DNA from: M3007 sp041392625
Lineage (GTDB): Bacteria > Bacteroidota > Bacteroidia > Chitinophagales > Saprospiraceae
Reading direction: 5' to 3'
DNA: 64,000 nt
NCBI GenBank assembly: GCA_041392625.1
Contig: JAWKLR010000006.1
Coordinates: forward strand, 145,357-209,356
The position numbers were made by a program, and so were the translations under genes. The stretch's first letter is position 1, and every line of letters begins with the position of its first letter. Shown one piece after another: positions 46,682 to 56,080 of the stretch. The notes under the pieces are model-generated. The model saw only the letters and a program-made list of their open reading frames with translations. It did not search any database and had not been told where the DNA came from.

Positions 46682-47911
46682 ATGATAGATTCCGAGCAAC
46701 TTCTGAGCGAGACCAGGGAATATATTGAGCAGTATTTTAATGAAAATATGAATCCGGAGTATGTCTTCCATGACCTGGAGCATACGGTCCAGACCGTTGG
46801 TGCCGCAAGAGCAATAGGAGAAGGATTTGAGTTGGATGACAGGGACATGTCCCTGCTTTTATTGGCAACCTGGTTTCACGATACCGGGTATGCGCAAGGT
46901 CCTGAAGGCCATGAAGAGCGCAGTTGTGACCATGCTGCTAATTATTTAAAAGGTAAAATTTCAGAAGCAGATCTCCAGGTTATTCACGGATGTATTCGTG
47001 CAACCAAGGTTCCCCAACGCCCGGAGTCGCTTTTACAACAAATTATCTGTGACGCAGACCTGAGTCAGTTGGGCTCCAATACCTACTGGGATCGAAACAG
47101 CAAACTGCGGCAGGAATTTATACTGACGCGGAACATGGTGGTAAGCGACAAGGAATGGGTGGATTTTGAAATTGACTTTCTTGCCAAGCACGATTACCAC
47201 ACGGTTGTAGCCAAGGAACTGTACAATAAGCGAAAAGCAAAACACATCCAACAACTCCTGAAACAAAAACGCAGACTGAGTCCGAATGAAAGTCCCACTG
47301 TCGGAGACCTGGATATGACCGAAGAGAAAAATAAAAATACCAGTCTGGACAAACTCCTGAAGGCCAACGAAAAAATGATGCAAAAAGGAAGTTTTGGCCG
47401 TGGTGTTGAAACCATGTACCGGACGACCTATCGCACCCATACAAATTTGAGTCAAATGGCAGACAGCAAAGCCAACCTGATGCTGTCGGTCAATGCAATT
47501 GTTATTTCGATTTTAGTTTCCAATTTGCTTCCCAAACTGGAGGCCAGTCCCAAACTGATTATTCCAACTCTGTTGCTTACGACGACCTGTCTGGGCTCTA
47601 TGATTTATGCAACCCTAAGTACCCGGCCCAAGGTTACGGAGGGGCGGGTAACTCGTGAGGCTATAAAGGAGCGTAAAGCCAACTTGCTCTTTTTTGGCAA
47701 CTTTCACAACATGCCGTTGGAGGATTTTCAATGGGGGGTGAATGAAATGCTGGACGATCCGTCCTTTCTTTACAGTTCCATGAGCCGGGATTTATATTTT
47801 CTAGGCATCGTTTTGGCACAGAAATATCGTTACCTCAGTATTTGTTACAATGTATTCATGTACGGACTGATTATTTCAGTCTTGTCCTTTGGACTTACAT
47901 TTGTGTTTTAA
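46682..47911 (+). CDS. HD-domain phosphohydrolase fused to a DUF5706 membrane domain (Pycsar-effector type)
   Basis: 409 residues. The N-terminal HD domain has EYVFHDLEHT (about 25-35), LATWFHDTGYAQG (about 66-78) and ICDADLSQLG (about 126-135), so the H...HD...D metal set is present. The C-terminal half (about 240-409) is a DUF5706 module: YRTHTNLSQMADSKANLMLS with two hydrophobic helices, then FGNFHNMPLEDFQWGVNEML and a final helix. DUF5706 membrane domains serve as effectors in cyclic-pyrimidine (Pycsar) defence. No cyclase gene is adjacent, so this may be a stand-alone or housekeeping fusion. It is monocistronic or followed by the glycosyltransferase 17 bases later. Confidence 0.85.
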   Translation: MIDSEQLLSETREYIEQYFNENMNPEYVFHDLEHTVQTVGAARAIGEGFELDDRDMSLLLLATWFHDTGYAQGPEGHEERSCDHAANYLKGKISEADLQVIHGCIRATKVPQRPESLLQQIICDADLSQLGSNTYWDRNSKLRQEFILTRNMVVSDKEWVDFEIDFLAKHDYHTVVAKELYNKRKAKHIQQLLKQKRRLSPNESPTVGDLDMTEEKNKNTSLDKLLKANEKMMQKGSFGRGVETMYRTTYRTHTNLSQMADSKANLMLSVNAIVISILVSNLLPKLEASPKLIIPTLLLTTTCLGSMIYATLSTRPKVTEGRVTREAIKERKANLLFFGNFHNMPLEDFQWGVNEMLDDPSFLYSSMSRDLYFLGIVLAQKYRYLSICYNVFMYGLIISVLSFGLTFVF

Positions 47912-47928
47912 CTCCAAAATCAGATCGC

Positions 47929-48657
47929 ATGTCTTCCGCCCTGGTCATTATACCAACCTACAACGAAAAGGAAAATATTGAGGCAATCATCGCCAGTGTT
48001 TATGCACTGGAACAGGGATACCACATCTTAATTGTGGATGATGGTTCGCCGGATGGCACCGGCGATATTGTTCGTAATCTTCAAAAAACGCATACACAGG
48101 AATTGCATCTCCTGGAGCGAGCAGGGAAACTCGGCCTTGGCACTGCCTACATTGCGGGTTTTAAGTGGGGAATCAAAAATGGGTACGACTATTTCTTTGA
48201 AATGGATGCCGACTTTTCGCATAACCCTAAGGATTTGCCCCGCTTATTGGCCAAGTGCAAGGATGAAGGAGCCGGTGTGGCCGTAGGTTCACGGTATACC
48301 AAAGGAGGAAAGGTTGAAAACTGGCCACTTGATCGGATTATTTTATCCTATGGAGCATCCTTATATACCCGAATGATCCTGTGGATGCCGGTAGCCGACC
48401 CAACTGCCGGGTTTATCTGCTACCGAAAGGAAGTCCTGGAGGCCATTCAACTGGATAAGGTGCGTTTCATCGGTTATGCGTTCCAAATCGAGATGAAATT
48501 TGCAGCCTACTCGCTGGGTTTCTCAGTAAAAGAGGTTCCCATTACATTCAAAGACCGTGAAAAGGGCCAGTCAAAAATGTCCTTAAACATCATCCGCGAA
48601 GCCATGCTTGGGGTGCTCCAAATGCGTTGGCGCGGCTTGTTTGGAGGTGGATATTAA
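47929..48657 (+). CDS. Polyprenol-phosphate mannosyltransferase (Dpm1-like GT2)
   Basis: 242 residues. Transfers mannose (or another hexose) from a nucleotide sugar to polyprenyl phosphate, giving the donor used by GT-C enzymes such as the ArnT/PMT-like gene at 32843. GT2 motifs: IPTYNEKENIEAII, IVDDGSPDGTGD, FEMDADFSHNPKDLP (DxD-type metal site), VGSRYTKGG and EVPITFKDREKGQSKM. No C-terminal membrane helices, as in the soluble Dpm1 form. Start at ATG 47929 puts the first beta strand at the N-terminus; it lies 17 bases after the HD gene, so the two may share a message. Confidence 0.9.
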   Translation: MSSALVIIPTYNEKENIEAIIASVYALEQGYHILIVDDGSPDGTGDIVRNLQKTHTQELHLLERAGKLGLGTAYIAGFKWGIKNGYDYFFEMDADFSHNPKDLPRLLAKCKDEGAGVAVGSRYTKGGKVENWPLDRIILSYGASLYTRMILWMPVADPTAGFICYRKEVLEAIQLDKVRFIGYAFQIEMKFAAYSLGFSVKEVPITFKDREKGQSKMSLNIIREAMLGVLQMRWRGLFGGGY

Positions 48658-48663
48658 ACCTCC

Positions 48664-48983
48664 TTGTTTATTCGGCCCTGCGGGCCTTGTTTATTCGGGA
48701 CGCTGTGCTTTCCCTTGTTTATTTGTTTATTGGAATTGATGATTTGTTGATACGCCCTTCGGGCTAGGATGATTTGTTGATGTTGTTTATTCGTTTAGTC
48801 CGCCTCTGCGAAGCTCTGTTTATTTGTTTATGTTGGTGGTTTGTAGGAATAGGGAACTTGCCTTGCTCAAAATGGTAAACAAATAAACAAGGAAAGCACA
48901 GCGTCTCGAATAAACAAGGCCCGCAGGGCCAAATAAACATCAACCGTCATCTAGCCCGAAGGGCGTATCAGCAAATCAACAAG
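48664..48983. repeat. Large composite inverted repeat (two opposed repeat units)
   Basis: Fills most of the gene-free stretch 48658-49015. A left arm of 65 bases (48664-48728), with GGCCCTGCGGGCC, GACGCTGTGCTT and TTGTTTATTTGTTTA, pairs with 48876-48940. A second left arm (48738-48783), with ACGCCCTTCGGGCTAG, pairs with 48942-48982. The order L1-L2-R1-R2 means the two stems cross and cannot both form as simple nested hairpins. The centre has CCGCCTCTGCGAAGCTCTG words. Confidence 0.85.
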
Positions 48984-49015
48984 AACGGTGCATAGGCAGG
49001 GTGCCTGGATTATGC

Positions 49016-49479
49016 TTATTCTGCCTCAACAGGCATTTCGGTAATTACTTTCAAGTGATGGTGTAAAGGTGGACGGCATAGTCTTCCAGGAGCCAATGAA
49101 CGGTCTGGCCGGTTCCGTCGGGAGGCAGATTTTGTTACCAAGCAGGTTTTCCGGCATCCGTTCGATGACCCGGCAGATTTGCAGGTTGAGCAATTCCCAA
49201 AGTTGCCAGTTGATCGATATTCATTTCCTGGTAGTCGTTGGCGATTGCAAGTCCATCCTGCGGATGGCTGCTGATGGTATGCATGACTTCTCCGGCAGAA
49301 ATTTCGGAAAAGCGTTTGAGGTTGTTGAGAGCGGAATCAACGAGGTGGCCGAGTTCTTCTTTTTTTGACCATTTGCCTGCGGCCCGGCGATACAACCAAT
49401 GGGCTTCCGGAATGGAGTGGACCTGAGGTTTTAACAGTTCAATGCCTTCGTTGATCTTGTTGATAATTTGTTGTTGCAT
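49016..49479 (-). pseudogene. DinB-family protein, frame-broken
   Basis: Small helical-bundle metalloprotein of about 150 residues. The start MQQQIINKINEGIELLKPQV, AAGKWSKKEELGHLVDSALN (with a His metal ligand) and, after a frame break near 49195, LWELLNLQICRVIERMPENL are typical of DinB-like proteins. A further break near 49110 leads to the end TVHWLLEDYAVHLY with more His ligands and TAA at 49016. The role in DinB-like families is often thiol transfer or unknown. The small gene is disrupted by two indels here. Confidence 0.7.
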
Positions 49480-49510
49480 GGATGCGCTATTTTATAGGCA
49501 TTGGTTGTTC

Positions 49511-50631
49511 TTACTCCTCTCCGCCGTTGCTATCTTTTTTTAGAACTTCCACATCAAAGCCCAGTTCCTGGAGTTTGTCATTGCTGAGTTCTTCCAGGCT
49601 TTCTTCCAGGACTTTTCCCTCTTTGTTTTTAAATGTCACAATCATATTCTCCTGCTGGTCCGGAAGCAGCCTGATCCCGATCTGCCTGCAGCGCAAGCCG
49701 TGCTGCTTCTCTTTGGTATGCTTGTTCGTACTGTTCGAGCGCCCGACGCTCCTTTTCCTGTGCTTCGCCGATTTCGCGTTGCAGTTCGGCGTGGTTTCAG
49801 CCGACTGGCCCAGCAGGCAGCGGAGTTCTTCTACCTGTGCTTTCGCGGCAGCAAGTTCATTTTCCTTGCTTTTTTTGACTCCTCTGCTTTTTGGGCTTCG
49901 AGGGCGAGCCCGCTCGGCTTGTTCCCGGCGAGCCAGGCTCATCGCTTGCAACCAACTGCTGGCAATTGTGGAGCGACAACAGTTTTTTCAGGCTGACGAT
50001 GTCCACTGAAACGATGTAGTCTTTGAATTGATCGGGCTGGCATAGACTTCGCCATCACGCTAAAAGCGACACCACTGATATTGGTTTCAGCGTCAACTTT
50101 CTGGTAGGCTCTGGTATAAACCGTCGTTAGTTTGGCTGAGCGAATATAGTGTGTGTTTTTGCTTGACCTCATCGATACATTGTTGGATGCCTTGCAAATT
50201 TCGATGTATGGGATATGGTCCTCGAGCAGAAAAGCGACAGCAATGTCTGTAATCACCAGTTCGTAAATGGCATCACGCCCAATTTTTGTGGGCGATGCAA
50301 TGAGCACCATTGAATCGGAATTTGGAATTGACCTTAGAACTGTAAATGACATCCGAGGTGGACGTGGTGATGATGGGCGGCTTGCCTCTTTTTACAAACC
50401 GGGTGAGGACGGAAGTTTTTGTTGTCGTCAATGATTACCATGGAACCCACTAGTTGGTCGATGTTATTGACAAATCCGGCCAGGCCTTTGATAAGGTCCG
50501 GCTTTTATAAGAAGCAGGAAGATCGAAGCCCAGTTTTACCGAACTGAGTTTTTATTTTTCTGGAATATTATTGCCTGAACAGGCGAGAGGCTGAGCCCAG
50601 GGCCAGAGCAGGCAGGAAGATCGTTTTTCAT
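49511..50631 (-). pseudogene. Secreted protein with C-terminal coiled coil, unrecognised, frame-broken
   Basis: Frames joined by eye begin with a signal peptide around 50631 (MKTIFLPALALG after one correction). Next come SRTLIKGLAGFVNNIDQLVG, VGSMVIIDDNKNF, and SMVLIASPTKIGRDAIYELV (open frame 49939-50352). A charged coiled coil (EQAERARLEAQKAEESKK in one frame, AAAKAQVEELRCLLGQ in another) precedes a tail MIVTFKNKEGKVLEESLEEL ending NGGEE. At least five frame changes separate these pieces. No known family was recognised. It shares strand and orientation with the DinB gene 31 bases downstream. Confidence 0.5.
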
Positions 50632-50989
50632 GTGCGGCGGCAAAATTAATTACGGGTGCGTTGATTGTCAGTCTGAATAATACAGAGTGAATTTCCCTTC
50701 AAACATCCTGGATTCTCGGCCTCCTATATCTGGGAGGCGCCAGTAAATTAACAAGAATCCAATTGTTCCAATAACGAAAAATTAGAAAATCCATTGCCTG
50801 TTTGTCGTGGTTTCTCACTGGGTTTCGGGACAAGGGCTGAAACCTGTTACGAATGCAGGTTTGCGATGATGAAATTTTGCCCCCATTATAGAGACGTGAT
50901 TCATGGCGTCTGTTCAGGAGTAAGAGTCGGTTATTTAATGGAGTACCCGAGTCGTTCCACTACTTTTGCATTTTTCCATCGAGCATTAT
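50632..50989. other. Spacer upstream of the glyoxalase-family gene
   Basis: A divergent spacer of 358 bases. It holds TACTTTTG at 50961-50968, a -7 box that would place transcription start just before the ATG at 50990. The remaining bases contain only short frames; no RNA gene or repeat seen. Confidence 0.4.
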
Positions 50990-52045
50990 ATGTTTATATC
51001 AGGTATACAACAAGTAGGAATTGGTGTCGCAGATGTACATGCGGCATTTAAATGGTATCAGCAGCATTTCGGTATGGATTTGCCGATTTTGGGGAAGGCC
51101 GCTACTGCAGCCGCTTATGCTGCCATACACCGGAGGTCAGCCACAGGATCGGCGCGATTCTGGCAATCAACCTGCAAGGCGGTGGCGGAATGGAAATCTG
51201 GCAGTATACCGGACGGACGCAGAAGCCCTGCATTTGAACCTCAATTGGGTGACCTGGGGATTTACCTGGGTAAAATCAAATGCAAAGAAGTGACTGCTTG
51301 TTTCCTGGATTTGGAAAAAAAAGGCGTAGAAATGCTTGCTCCTATCGCTGAGCGACCAGATGGAACCCTGCATTTTTATGTGCGTGATCCCTGGGGCAAT
51401 CCATTTGAAATTGTAGAAAGCGAAAGCTGGTACCGGAGCGACCTGCCTGCTTACACGGGTGGAATGTATGGTGCCACTATTGGCGTATCCAACATGGATA
51501 CCTCCGTGGCTTTTTACAATAACGTGCTTGGCTACGACAAGGTGCTATACGACGAGACCGGAACCTTTGATGATTTCCAGGGGCTGCCCGGTGGCGAGCG
51601 TGCCTACCGACGTGTTTTACTCGGCCACAGCCAGGCTCGGAAAGGGCCTTTCAGTGATTTGTTTGGACAAACTGAAATTGAGTTGGTACAGGCTATCGAC
51701 TACAGTCCGCGAAAAATTTATGAGAACCGTTTCTGGGGTGATCTTGGCTTTATTCACCTCTGTTTTGATATCACTGGCATGGAGGAAATGAAAGCCCATT
51801 GCGAAGCCCTGGGGCATCCGTTCACAGTGGACTCAAGTGGCAGTTTTGATATGGGTGAGGCAGCAGGATACTTTTCCTACATCGAAGATCCGGATGGTGC
51901 CTTGATTGAGTTTGTGGAAACGCATAAAATTCCAATTTTGAAAAAAATCGGTTGGTATCTCAACCTGCGGAAGCGCCCTGATCCGGAGAAGCCCTTGCCC
52001 CGCTTTTTCTTTAAAGCTCTTGGAATGACCCGGGTAAAAGACTAA
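50990..52045 (+). CDS. VOC (glyoxalase/dioxygenase superfamily) protein with two domains
   Basis: 351 residues from ATG 50990, preferred over the TTG at 50966, which overlaps the promoter. Two glyoxalase-like modules: the first opens ISGIQQVGIGVADVHAAFKW and ends FYVRDPWGNPFEIVESESWY, the second opens YGATIGVSNMDTSVAFYNNV and ends YFSYIEDPDGALIEFVETHK. His, Glu and similar ligands at strand ends suggest a metal site. Between about 51100 and 51235 the reading frame appears shifted and then restored: another frame gives the expected NLQGGGGMEIWQYTGRTP. So the middle of domain 1 is probably mis-translated. Substrate unknown. Confidence 0.75.
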   Translation: MFISGIQQVGIGVADVHAAFKWYQQHFGMDLPILGKAATAAAYAAIHRRSATGSARFWQSTCKAVAEWKSGSIPDGRRSPAFEPQLGDLGIYLGKIKCKEVTACFLDLEKKGVEMLAPIAERPDGTLHFYVRDPWGNPFEIVESESWYRSDLPAYTGGMYGATIGVSNMDTSVAFYNNVLGYDKVLYDETGTFDDFQGLPGGERAYRRVLLGHSQARKGPFSDLFGQTEIELVQAIDYSPRKIYENRFWGDLGFIHLCFDITGMEEMKAHCEALGHPFTVDSSGSFDMGEAAGYFSYIEDPDGALIEFVETHKIPILKKIGWYLNLRKRPDPEKPLPRFFFKALGMTRVKD

Positions 52046-52214
52046 AAGCCTGTTTGGGAAACTGTGTTTGGGCTGATTTTTAAACAAACACATTCCAATC
52101 TGTTTATTTTTTGTCAATGAAAGTTTAATGGGGAAGGAACCTGGTTTCCCCGGCCTTATTTTTGGGTCTAAAGTTCAACAGTCAAAAAAAATCTATAAAC
52201 CAAGAATTAAAAGC

Positions 52215-53613
52215 ATGCGATTTATTCAAACGTTTATTTTCTGTTTTCTGATTTTCGGTTCACTCGGTGCACAATCCGCCTCATCCGGCTCTCAAATCGT
52301 TGCAGATATTGAAGGGCTTTCAGCAGGTACAATGAAACTGGTTGGTGTATACGGTGATCGAAATTACCTGGCGGATTCCTGCCTGGTAGATGCAAATGGA
52401 CATTTTGAGCTGAAGCGGGAAGAGGCTTTGCCTGCGGGTTTTTATACCTTTCTCCTGCCCGGTATGAAGAACTTTTCCATATTGATGGGAGAAGATCAGG
52501 AATTCCAGATTCGGGCCAAGGTCAACGACATTATGGGAACAGTAGAGATAGAAGGTGCACTCGAACCCGAATTGTTTTATAAAAATATGCGGTTTCAATC
52601 AGCGCAGGAGCCGGAATTGCGGCAAGTGAGTGCAGTTATGCGCAACAGCCCCGCAGATTCTCCGCAGTTTGAGCAAGCAAAGGCCAGACAAACAGAACTG
52701 CTGGATGAACGAAAGGCGCACCTGGAAGAAATCTTCGAAAAATATCCAGATGCATTTTTTACTACGTTTAAACGTTCAGGGCAAAATCCGGACTTTGTCA
52801 ATTACTACAAACCCAATGGGGATATGGATACCCTGCGGCAGGTAGTGGATTATAGAAATCGATTCTGGGATGGTTTTGATTTTGAGGATGAGCGCTTGTT
52901 GTACACGCCGGTGCCCGGAAATAAACTAAAGCGTTACATCAAAGACCTGACACCGCAAAACCGGGATTCCCTGTTGAATGTGGCAGATGCCCTGATTCAA
53001 AAGGTACTTCCCTACAAGCCTTACTTTCAGTTCTTTTCCAACTGGATTGCCTTGCAGTATGAAAATGGAAAAACCACGGTAATGGATGGTGAAGCGGTGT
53101 ATGTGCACATTATTCAAAAGTACTTCACACCAGAATTGGCATTTTGGGATACCGAAGAGAATCTGGAGAAGTTGCGGAAACATGCCTGGGAAATGGAGGC
53201 AAGTCTGCTTTGGAAAAAAGGCCCGGACGTGAATGCTCCCGACCAGTATGGAAAAATGCAGAGCATCTACGAAAAGGATGCCCAACTGATCGTGGTGTTT
53301 ATGTTTAGCCCACATTGTGAGCACTGTCAGGAACAAGCGCCCGAAATTGAAAAGCAACATCAAGTGGAAAGACAAAGGCGTGGATTTTTACGGGATTTCA
53401 GTCAACACTACCGATGAGGAATGGCAGGCTTTCCTAAAGCGATTCCGTTTCAGTTTACCAATGTATTTGACCCTACCAATAAGGCCATTTATGCCAAGCC
53501 GTGCCTGTCGATAATACCCCCGAACTGTATTTGCTCGATCAGGATCGGACCATCGTTGAAAGAACCTGCATGCCAGCCAATTGGAGGTAATGTTTGAACG
53601 CTACCTGAAATAA
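52215..53613 (+). pseudogene. Thioredoxin-like (TlpA-type) lipoprotein-family protein with DUF4369/DUF5106 domains, 3' end frame-broken
   Basis: From ATG 52215 a signal peptide (MRFIQTFIFCFLIFGSLGAQ) leads to a DUF4369-like N-terminal domain, a DUF5106-like helical middle (about residues 130-330) and a thioredoxin fold with the redox motif SPHCEHCQEQAPEIEK. The frame is lost after residue 380 at about 53360. The rest (WKDKGVDFYGISVNTTDEEW, then PIPFTNVFDPTNKA-like, ELYLLDQDRTIV and MFERYLK ending at TAA 53611-53613) is in other frames. This family acts in periplasmic thiol redox of Bacteroidota. A strong terminator follows at 53637. Confidence 0.8.
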
Positions 53614-53636
53614 GTCATTCTTACCGAACATAAAGC

Positions 53637-53682
53637 AAGCGCCCTCCCGGATAGTATGTTTCGGGAGGGCGCTTCTCTTTTG
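53637..53682 (+). terminator. Strong hairpin terminator
   Basis: Perfect 13-base stem AAGCGCCCTCCCG (53637-53649) with CGGGAGGGCGCTT (53662-53674), loop of 12, then CTCTTTTG. It lies 24 bases after the thioredoxin-family stop and 15 bases before the stop of the convergent DUF547 gene (53697), so it probably ends both messages. Confidence 0.85.
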
Positions 53683-53696
53683 ATCCAAACGGGTTT

Positions 53697-54671
53697 TTAG
53701 TTATTCAAATCCCAATTGTATTCCATGTATTGGATACGGGCATTTGAGTCAACCGGGAGTAGATGTGCCAGGTGTTTAGATGGGCGATCAGATCACCGAA
53801 ATCGCCAGCATACCACTCGAATATTTTGCTGACGGAAATACTGCTTCCGCTTAGTTTATTGTACTGACTGTTGTTGATGAATTGCCGAAACTCGGCGATC
53901 CAGCGCGCTGTTCCAGATTTTCTGCAGTAAATGCCTGGTTCCAGAGGGGCGGGCAGGATTTTGCTGCGCAGTTTACCTGAAGTGGATCCGCGCATCCTTG
54001 AACTGCGGGCGTAGAATCTCTGACTTTCAATTTGGTTCAAACTGTAGGATTTTGCCACCCAATACAATGCGTTTTACATCCCAGGTTTTGCCTCATCCAA
54101 TTTCATGATGCTGCTCACCGGGTAGTTTTCTGTGATCAATGCGGATGGTAAATGCATTGTAGGTATTGATCCAGTAGGCCATTTTTTCTTTTCGTGACCA
54201 ATCGGATTGCGGTGGGTTATCAGCAAGGAGTGCCAGGTAGTGTTCCAGTGCTTTTATCGGCCTTAAAACCAGCGTAATTCACCTTTCCACTGGTGCTTAC
54301 ATGTTTCTGAAGAAGTATGTTCCAGTCGGTATGCGATAGTGTATATCTCAGGCTGTACCGCGGGTGGGGAGGAGGTGTTTCTTCAACGGTTTGTGTTACC
54401 TCTTTGTTGAAGCAGGTGCCTCGGAAACGCAGTCTTTACAACGGGTGTGGCCGTTGATTTTTTGGCCGTTTGTTTTGCTCCTTCACCGGAGTTGAGGCCG
54501 TTGGAACCGAGGCCGGTTCTATGTAGCATTTTCTTTTGGCTCTTCAACGGTTTTTGTAAACTCTTGGTGGGTTGTTGGACTTGGTTGCTGTTCGGCTTGT
54601 TGAGTTGCTTCCGGATCACCAGATTGACAGGCTAAAATGAACAAGGAAATGAATAAGCTGCTAAATTTCAT
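53697..54671 (-). pseudogene. DUF547 lipoprotein, frame-broken
   Basis: Starts with a lipoprotein signal MKFSSLFISLFILACQSGD (Cys15) and a Gln/Glu/Thr/Pro-rich linker. Frame-corrected DUF547 pieces: DWNILLQKHVSTSGKVNYAG, MAYWINTYNAFTIRI near 54150, SYSLNQIESQRFYARSS, and the conserved C-terminal MEYNWDLNN ending at TAA 53697-53699. The breaks lie near 54520, 54440, 54390, 54250, 54130, 54090 and 53930. DUF547 proteins have a Cys/His-type fold but unclear roles. Alternative: an unrelated lipoprotein; the YWINTYNAFTI motif makes DUF547 likely. Confidence 0.75.
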
Positions 54672-54700
54672 AGTGTATTGTGTGTTGTTAAAATAGGGCT

Positions 54701-54864
54701 TAAGAGGATGTCTAAAATTCAATTTCTGGGCTACATTCGGCAAATTTGGTTTTTCTCTACGTTAAATTTTTCGCCGAATTACCCGTATTCGACTGCAAAA
54801 TTTGCCTTAATAAAAACAAAATTTGCTCGACTTCGCCTCAGAATTGAAATTTAGACATCCTTTA
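54701..54864. repeat. 164-base inverted-repeat element, MITE-like
   Basis: Left end TTAAGAGGATGTCTAAAATT (from 54700) matches right end AATTTAGACATCCTTTAA inverted, about 25 paired bases with few mismatches. The centre of about 110 bases has no gene. A 12-base match to the left end (TAAGAGGATGTC) occurs on the minus strand near 57701-57712. It looks like a miniature transposable element, but no related transposase is in the window. Between it and 55159 only the promoter at 55120 is seen. Confidence 0.6.
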
Positions 54865-55119
54865 AATCTAAACAACTAAAAAACGGTAAAAACGGTTTTG
54901 GAATATATTCCTATTTGCAGAATGGCATCAATTGTTTGCATGCCGACAAAATAAATGAGCTACATTGGGTGTTTTGAGGTTTGGAGTCAAAATCAAATCG
55001 CCTCACTGAGTTGTGTAATGAGAGGTGTTTCTTTAAAATGGACAATGTTGTTTAATCGGTTTCATTTTACATCCGGCAGAAAATCCGGTCGGTGCTCTAC
55101 ATTTTGGATAGACTCTTAC

Positions 55120-55127
55120 TACATTTG
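55120..55127 (+). promoter_or_regulatory. -7 box TACATTTG for gldA-gldF
   Basis: TACATTTGC lies 31 bases before the GTG start at 55159 and fits the Bacteroidota consensus. No -33 TTG at the ideal distance. Confidence 0.5.
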
Positions 55128-55158
55128 CAATCCTTTTATTTTCAATTAAATCAGAATT

Positions 55159-56070
55159 GTGTCGGTAAAAGTTCAAAATCTGGTCAAAGTGTATGAGGTT
55201 CAACGTGCCGTTGACAACCTGAGTTTTGAAGCTCGTAAAGGCGAGGTCTTGGGCTTTTTGGGCCCAAACGGTGCCGGGAAGACCACTACGATGAAGATTA
55301 TTACGGGCTATTTGCCCCAATCCGATGGCAGTGCTTCTGTTTGTGGCTTTGACGTAACCAAAGAAGCCATGGAAGCCCGTGCGCGGATTGGTTACTTGCC
55401 AGAGAATAATCCGCTGTACAAAGACATGTACGTGCGCGAGTACCTGATGTTTACAGCAGGAGTACATAAAATTGCCAAGCCCCGGCAACGGGTTGAGGAG
55501 ATGATCGAACGGACCGGACTGAACAGCCACCATTTCAAACATATCGGTGAACTCTCAAAAGGATACCGGCAACGCGTAGGCCTTGCCCAGGCTATGTTGC
55601 ACGACCCGGAGGTTTTGATCCTGGATGAGCCAACCTCTGGTCTGGACCCCAATCAGATTGTGGATATACGCAAACTGATCAAAGAACTTGGAAAGGAAAA
55701 GACCGTGATCCTGTCCACACATATTTTGGCGGAAGTTGAAGCAGTATGTGATCGTGCAGTGATTATCAATAAAGGGAAGCTGGTGGCTGATGCCCCGATT
55801 GAGGTGCTGAAACAGCAGTTTACCGGCCGCACGGTAGTAACAGCAGAATTTGGGCAAAAAACGACGGCAGATGCACTGAAAAAAATTCCCCATGTCGCCG
55901 CTGTACAACATCTGAACGGGAACAAATGGCAATTGAGCGCTGCTGCAGACGCTGAGGATATTCGACCGCTCATTTTTAATTTTGCCATTGCAAACCAACT
56001 GACCTTGCTGGAGCTGCACAAGGAAGTGTTCAGCGTCGAAGAAGTCTTTCAACAACTCACAAGAGCCTAA
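55159..56070 (+). CDS. gldA: Gliding-motility ABC transporter ATP-binding protein GldA
   Basis: 303-residue ABC ATPase, the cytoplasmic motor of the GldAFG transporter involved in Bacteroidota gliding. Walker A GPNGAGKTT, signature LSKGYRQRVGLAQAML, Walker B VLILDEPTSGLDP and switch His in ILSTHILAEVEAVCDRA are present. The start is GTG at 55159; MSVKVQNLVKVYEVQRAVDN follows. The permease gene starts 10 bases after the stop, and a -7 box lies 31 bases upstream. Gliding itself is not proved, since Gld genes also occur in non-gliding relatives. Confidence 0.85.
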   Translation: MSVKVQNLVKVYEVQRAVDNLSFEARKGEVLGFLGPNGAGKTTTMKIITGYLPQSDGSASVCGFDVTKEAMEARARIGYLPENNPLYKDMYVREYLMFTAGVHKIAKPRQRVEEMIERTGLNSHHFKHIGELSKGYRQRVGLAQAMLHDPEVLILDEPTSGLDPNQIVDIRKLIKELGKEKTVILSTHILAEVEAVCDRAVIINKGKLVADAPIEVLKQQFTGRTVVTAEFGQKTTADALKKIPHVAAVQHLNGNKWQLSAAADAEDIRPLIFNFAIANQLTLLELHKEVFSVEEVFQQLTRA

Positions 56071-56080
56071 AATATCCGGT

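Noticed and set aside
49482..50009. Plus-strand open frame of 175 codons rich in Ser, Phe and Leu
   Set aside because: It is the opposite strand of the coiled-coil coding region; composition is typical of a shadow frame.
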